Assembly: GCA_003523545.1 (NCBI GenBank)
Contig: DQAM01000208.1
Span: 1 to 6,584, forward strand
Source of the DNA: Dysgonomonas sp.
GTDB lineage: Bacteria > Bacteroidota > Bacteroidia > Bacteroidales > Dysgonomonadaceae
DNA length: 6,584 bases
Direction of reading: 5' to 3'
Every line of letters begins with the position of its first letter. Within the stretch, counting starts at the first letter, position 1. The notes under the pieces are model-generated. The model was not told the DNA's origin. It did not search any database and saw nothing but the letters and a program-made list of their open reading frames with translations. Shown here piece after piece: positions 5,473 to 6,584 of this stretch. The translations under genes and the position numbers were made by a program.

Positions 5473-6546
5473 TCAGTATAATAATATCTGTCTGAGTTTT
5501 TCTTTTTTATCCTCTGTCAATTTGAGCTCGTTAGTGATGTAATTATCTATCGAACCGCTTTTATTTATCATACACGTTTTAGCATAATTGAGATACGACA
5601 GGTTTACTTTACATACAACTGTGGCCGCCTCCTGCATTCTTTCCGGCAAGAAACGTGCTTCACCCATTACCTGTTCTTCCGAGATATTCGAATTAGACAA
5701 AAGATAATCGTCTTCATTGACAGCATTGGATACACCCAGTACATAAAGCAGAATATAGCTTGCCAGTCCTACCCGGTCTTTTCCCAGATAACCATGTATC
5801 AGTACAGGATAATTGGCTTCGTCGCAAAGGATATCGAAAAGCTGTGCAAACTCTTCCGAATAATCTGTAATGAGCGTTTTGTAAGTATCCTGTGTAAAGA
5901 TAATCGCATCGCCTCTGTAAAATGTACCGTCAATGATCTTTTCTCTCACATAAGCCCTGTTGCCGGTATACATCGGGATATGGATAATTTTCTGTGCCTG
6001 ATAATCATCGGGATATTGAAGTCTTTCCTCATGATCCCTGAAATCGACTACGGTTTTTATTCCCAAGGCATCCAGCATATTTTTGTCTTTGCCCGTAAGT
6101 TCGTAAAGTTCGCCCGAACGATACAGCCTGCCCCATTTCACCTGTTTCCCGGTAACTGTATTATAACCACCCAAATCCCTGAAATTTTGTACACTGTCCG
6201 TTTTAAAAACACGGTTCGAAATAACCCCCGAGAAGGTTTTATTGACTTTCAGCCTGAAAAAATGCCTTCCGATGGGATCTCCGGTAGGTATGGTAGCTAC
6301 ATAATCATTGACACTGGTTGTAAGCACGGGAGGCTCTTGAAAACCGGCATCGTCTTTAGACATGTATATCTTTATCTCATCGTCATCATCTTTGGGGGAC
6401 ACTTCCCATTTTAATATATAATTGCCAGCCCTATCACTTTCACAAAAGAAAGAAATCGAAGGTTCCTGAGAACAGCCTGCCGCCATTAGTAAAGAACCCA
6501 ATACACATAAAACCTTAATATCTCTAATCTTCACAAGTAATTTCAA
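5473..6546 (-). CDS. Lipoprotein with Ig/FnIII-like and dual-specificity/tyrosine phosphatase domains, catalytic Cys replaced
   Basis: This protein has up to 357 residues. A lipoprotein signal ends in LLMAAGC with C25 as the lipidated residue. Residues ~28-117 look like an Ig or fibronectin-III-type beta sandwich (YILKWEVSP, EIKIYMS, HFFRLKVN). Residues ~118-310 fit the Y_phosphatase3 type tyrosine-protein phosphatase: NFRDLGGY (121-128), WGRLYRSGEL (138-147), VVDFRDHEE (166-174) and the P-loop HGYLGKDRVG (251-260). The usual P-loop is HCxxGKDRxG; here G252 (codon GGT, 5791-5793) replaces the nucleophilic cysteine, while His, Lys-Asp and Arg are kept. Without the cysteine it should not hydrolyse phosphate esters, so it may be a phosphate-binding pseudophosphatase. 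The start is uncertain: TTG at 6546 is the first possible one, and GTG at 6534 would give an equally good signal peptide (MKIRDIKVLC...). No ATG precedes the lipobox except M21, which is too late. No Shine-Dalgarno is visible. It probably leads a two-gene unit with the metallo-beta-lactamase-like gene. Confidence 0.88.
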   Translation of the reverse strand: MKLLVKIRDIKVLCVLGSLLMAAGCSQEPSISFFCESDRAGNYILKWEVSPKDDDDEIKIYMSKDDAGFQEPPVLTTSVNDYVATIPTGDPIGRHFFRLKVNKTFSGVISNRVFKTDSVQNFRDLGGYNTVTGKQVKWGRLYRSGELYELTGKDKNMLDALGIKTVVDFRDHEERLQYPDDYQAQKIIHIPMYTGNRAYVREKIIDGTFYRGDAIIFTQDTYKTLITDYSEEFAQLFDILCDEANYPVLIHGYLGKDRVGLASYILLYVLGVSNAVNEDDYLLSNSNISEEQVMGEARFLPERMQEAATVVCKVNLSYLNYAKTCMINKSGSIDNYITNELKLTEDKKEKLRQILLY

Positions 6547-6584
6547 CTCAAAACAAATACCAATTTAGTCAAAAATAAAGAAGG

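Noticed and set aside
5794..6414. Plus-strand open frame of 206 codons opposite the phosphatase gene
   Set aside because: The minus strand holds a recognised lipoprotein-phosphatase gene over the whole span; the antisense product has no recognisable motif and no promoter.

Overview
The window looks like a chromosomal segment from a Bacteroidetes (order Bacteroidales; a Dysgonomonas- or Parabacteroides-like genome would fit, but this is inference). The reasons are the AT-rich intergenic DNA, mostly absent Shine-Dalgarno sequences, two promoters that match the Bacteroidetes consensus (TTG, 19-20 bp, TAnnTTTG), and the protein families present. No tRNA, rRNA, CRISPR array, insertion sequence or transposase gene is visible, and no gene-free stretch exceeds 300 bases.

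The left part (70-2422, minus strand) is a tight three-gene operon read in the order DUF5063-family protein, DEDDy 3'-5' exonuclease, RlmI-type 23S rRNA m5C methyltransferase. The first two genes overlap by 7 bases and the last two are 8 bases apart. A hairpin with a T-rich tail follows at about 8-47. This part looks like conserved housekeeping DNA.

The middle (2499-4206, plus strand) holds a divergently read gene for an exported protein with about nine WG-type repeats, with its own promoter and a good intrinsic terminator. After it comes a small AT-rich orphan gene of 111 codons with a well-formed promoter about 130 bases upstream.

The right part (4214-6546, minus strand) is the unusual one. 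A lipoprotein with an Ig/FnIII-like domain and a dual-specificity/tyrosine phosphatase domain has glycine in place of the catalytic cysteine. It is followed 39 bases later by an exported subclass-B1-like metallo-beta-lactamase-fold protein with two altered zinc ligands (Arg for the first His, Asn for the Cys) and a C-terminal extension of about 110 residues. Just beyond that gene lies a decayed fragment, with in-frame stops, that matches the last ~31 codons of the phosphatase gene. A second copy of the phosphatase gene once stood there, so the locus has been rearranged. Both proteins look like exported relatives of known enzymes with remodelled or lost catalytic centres. Whether they work together is unknown.
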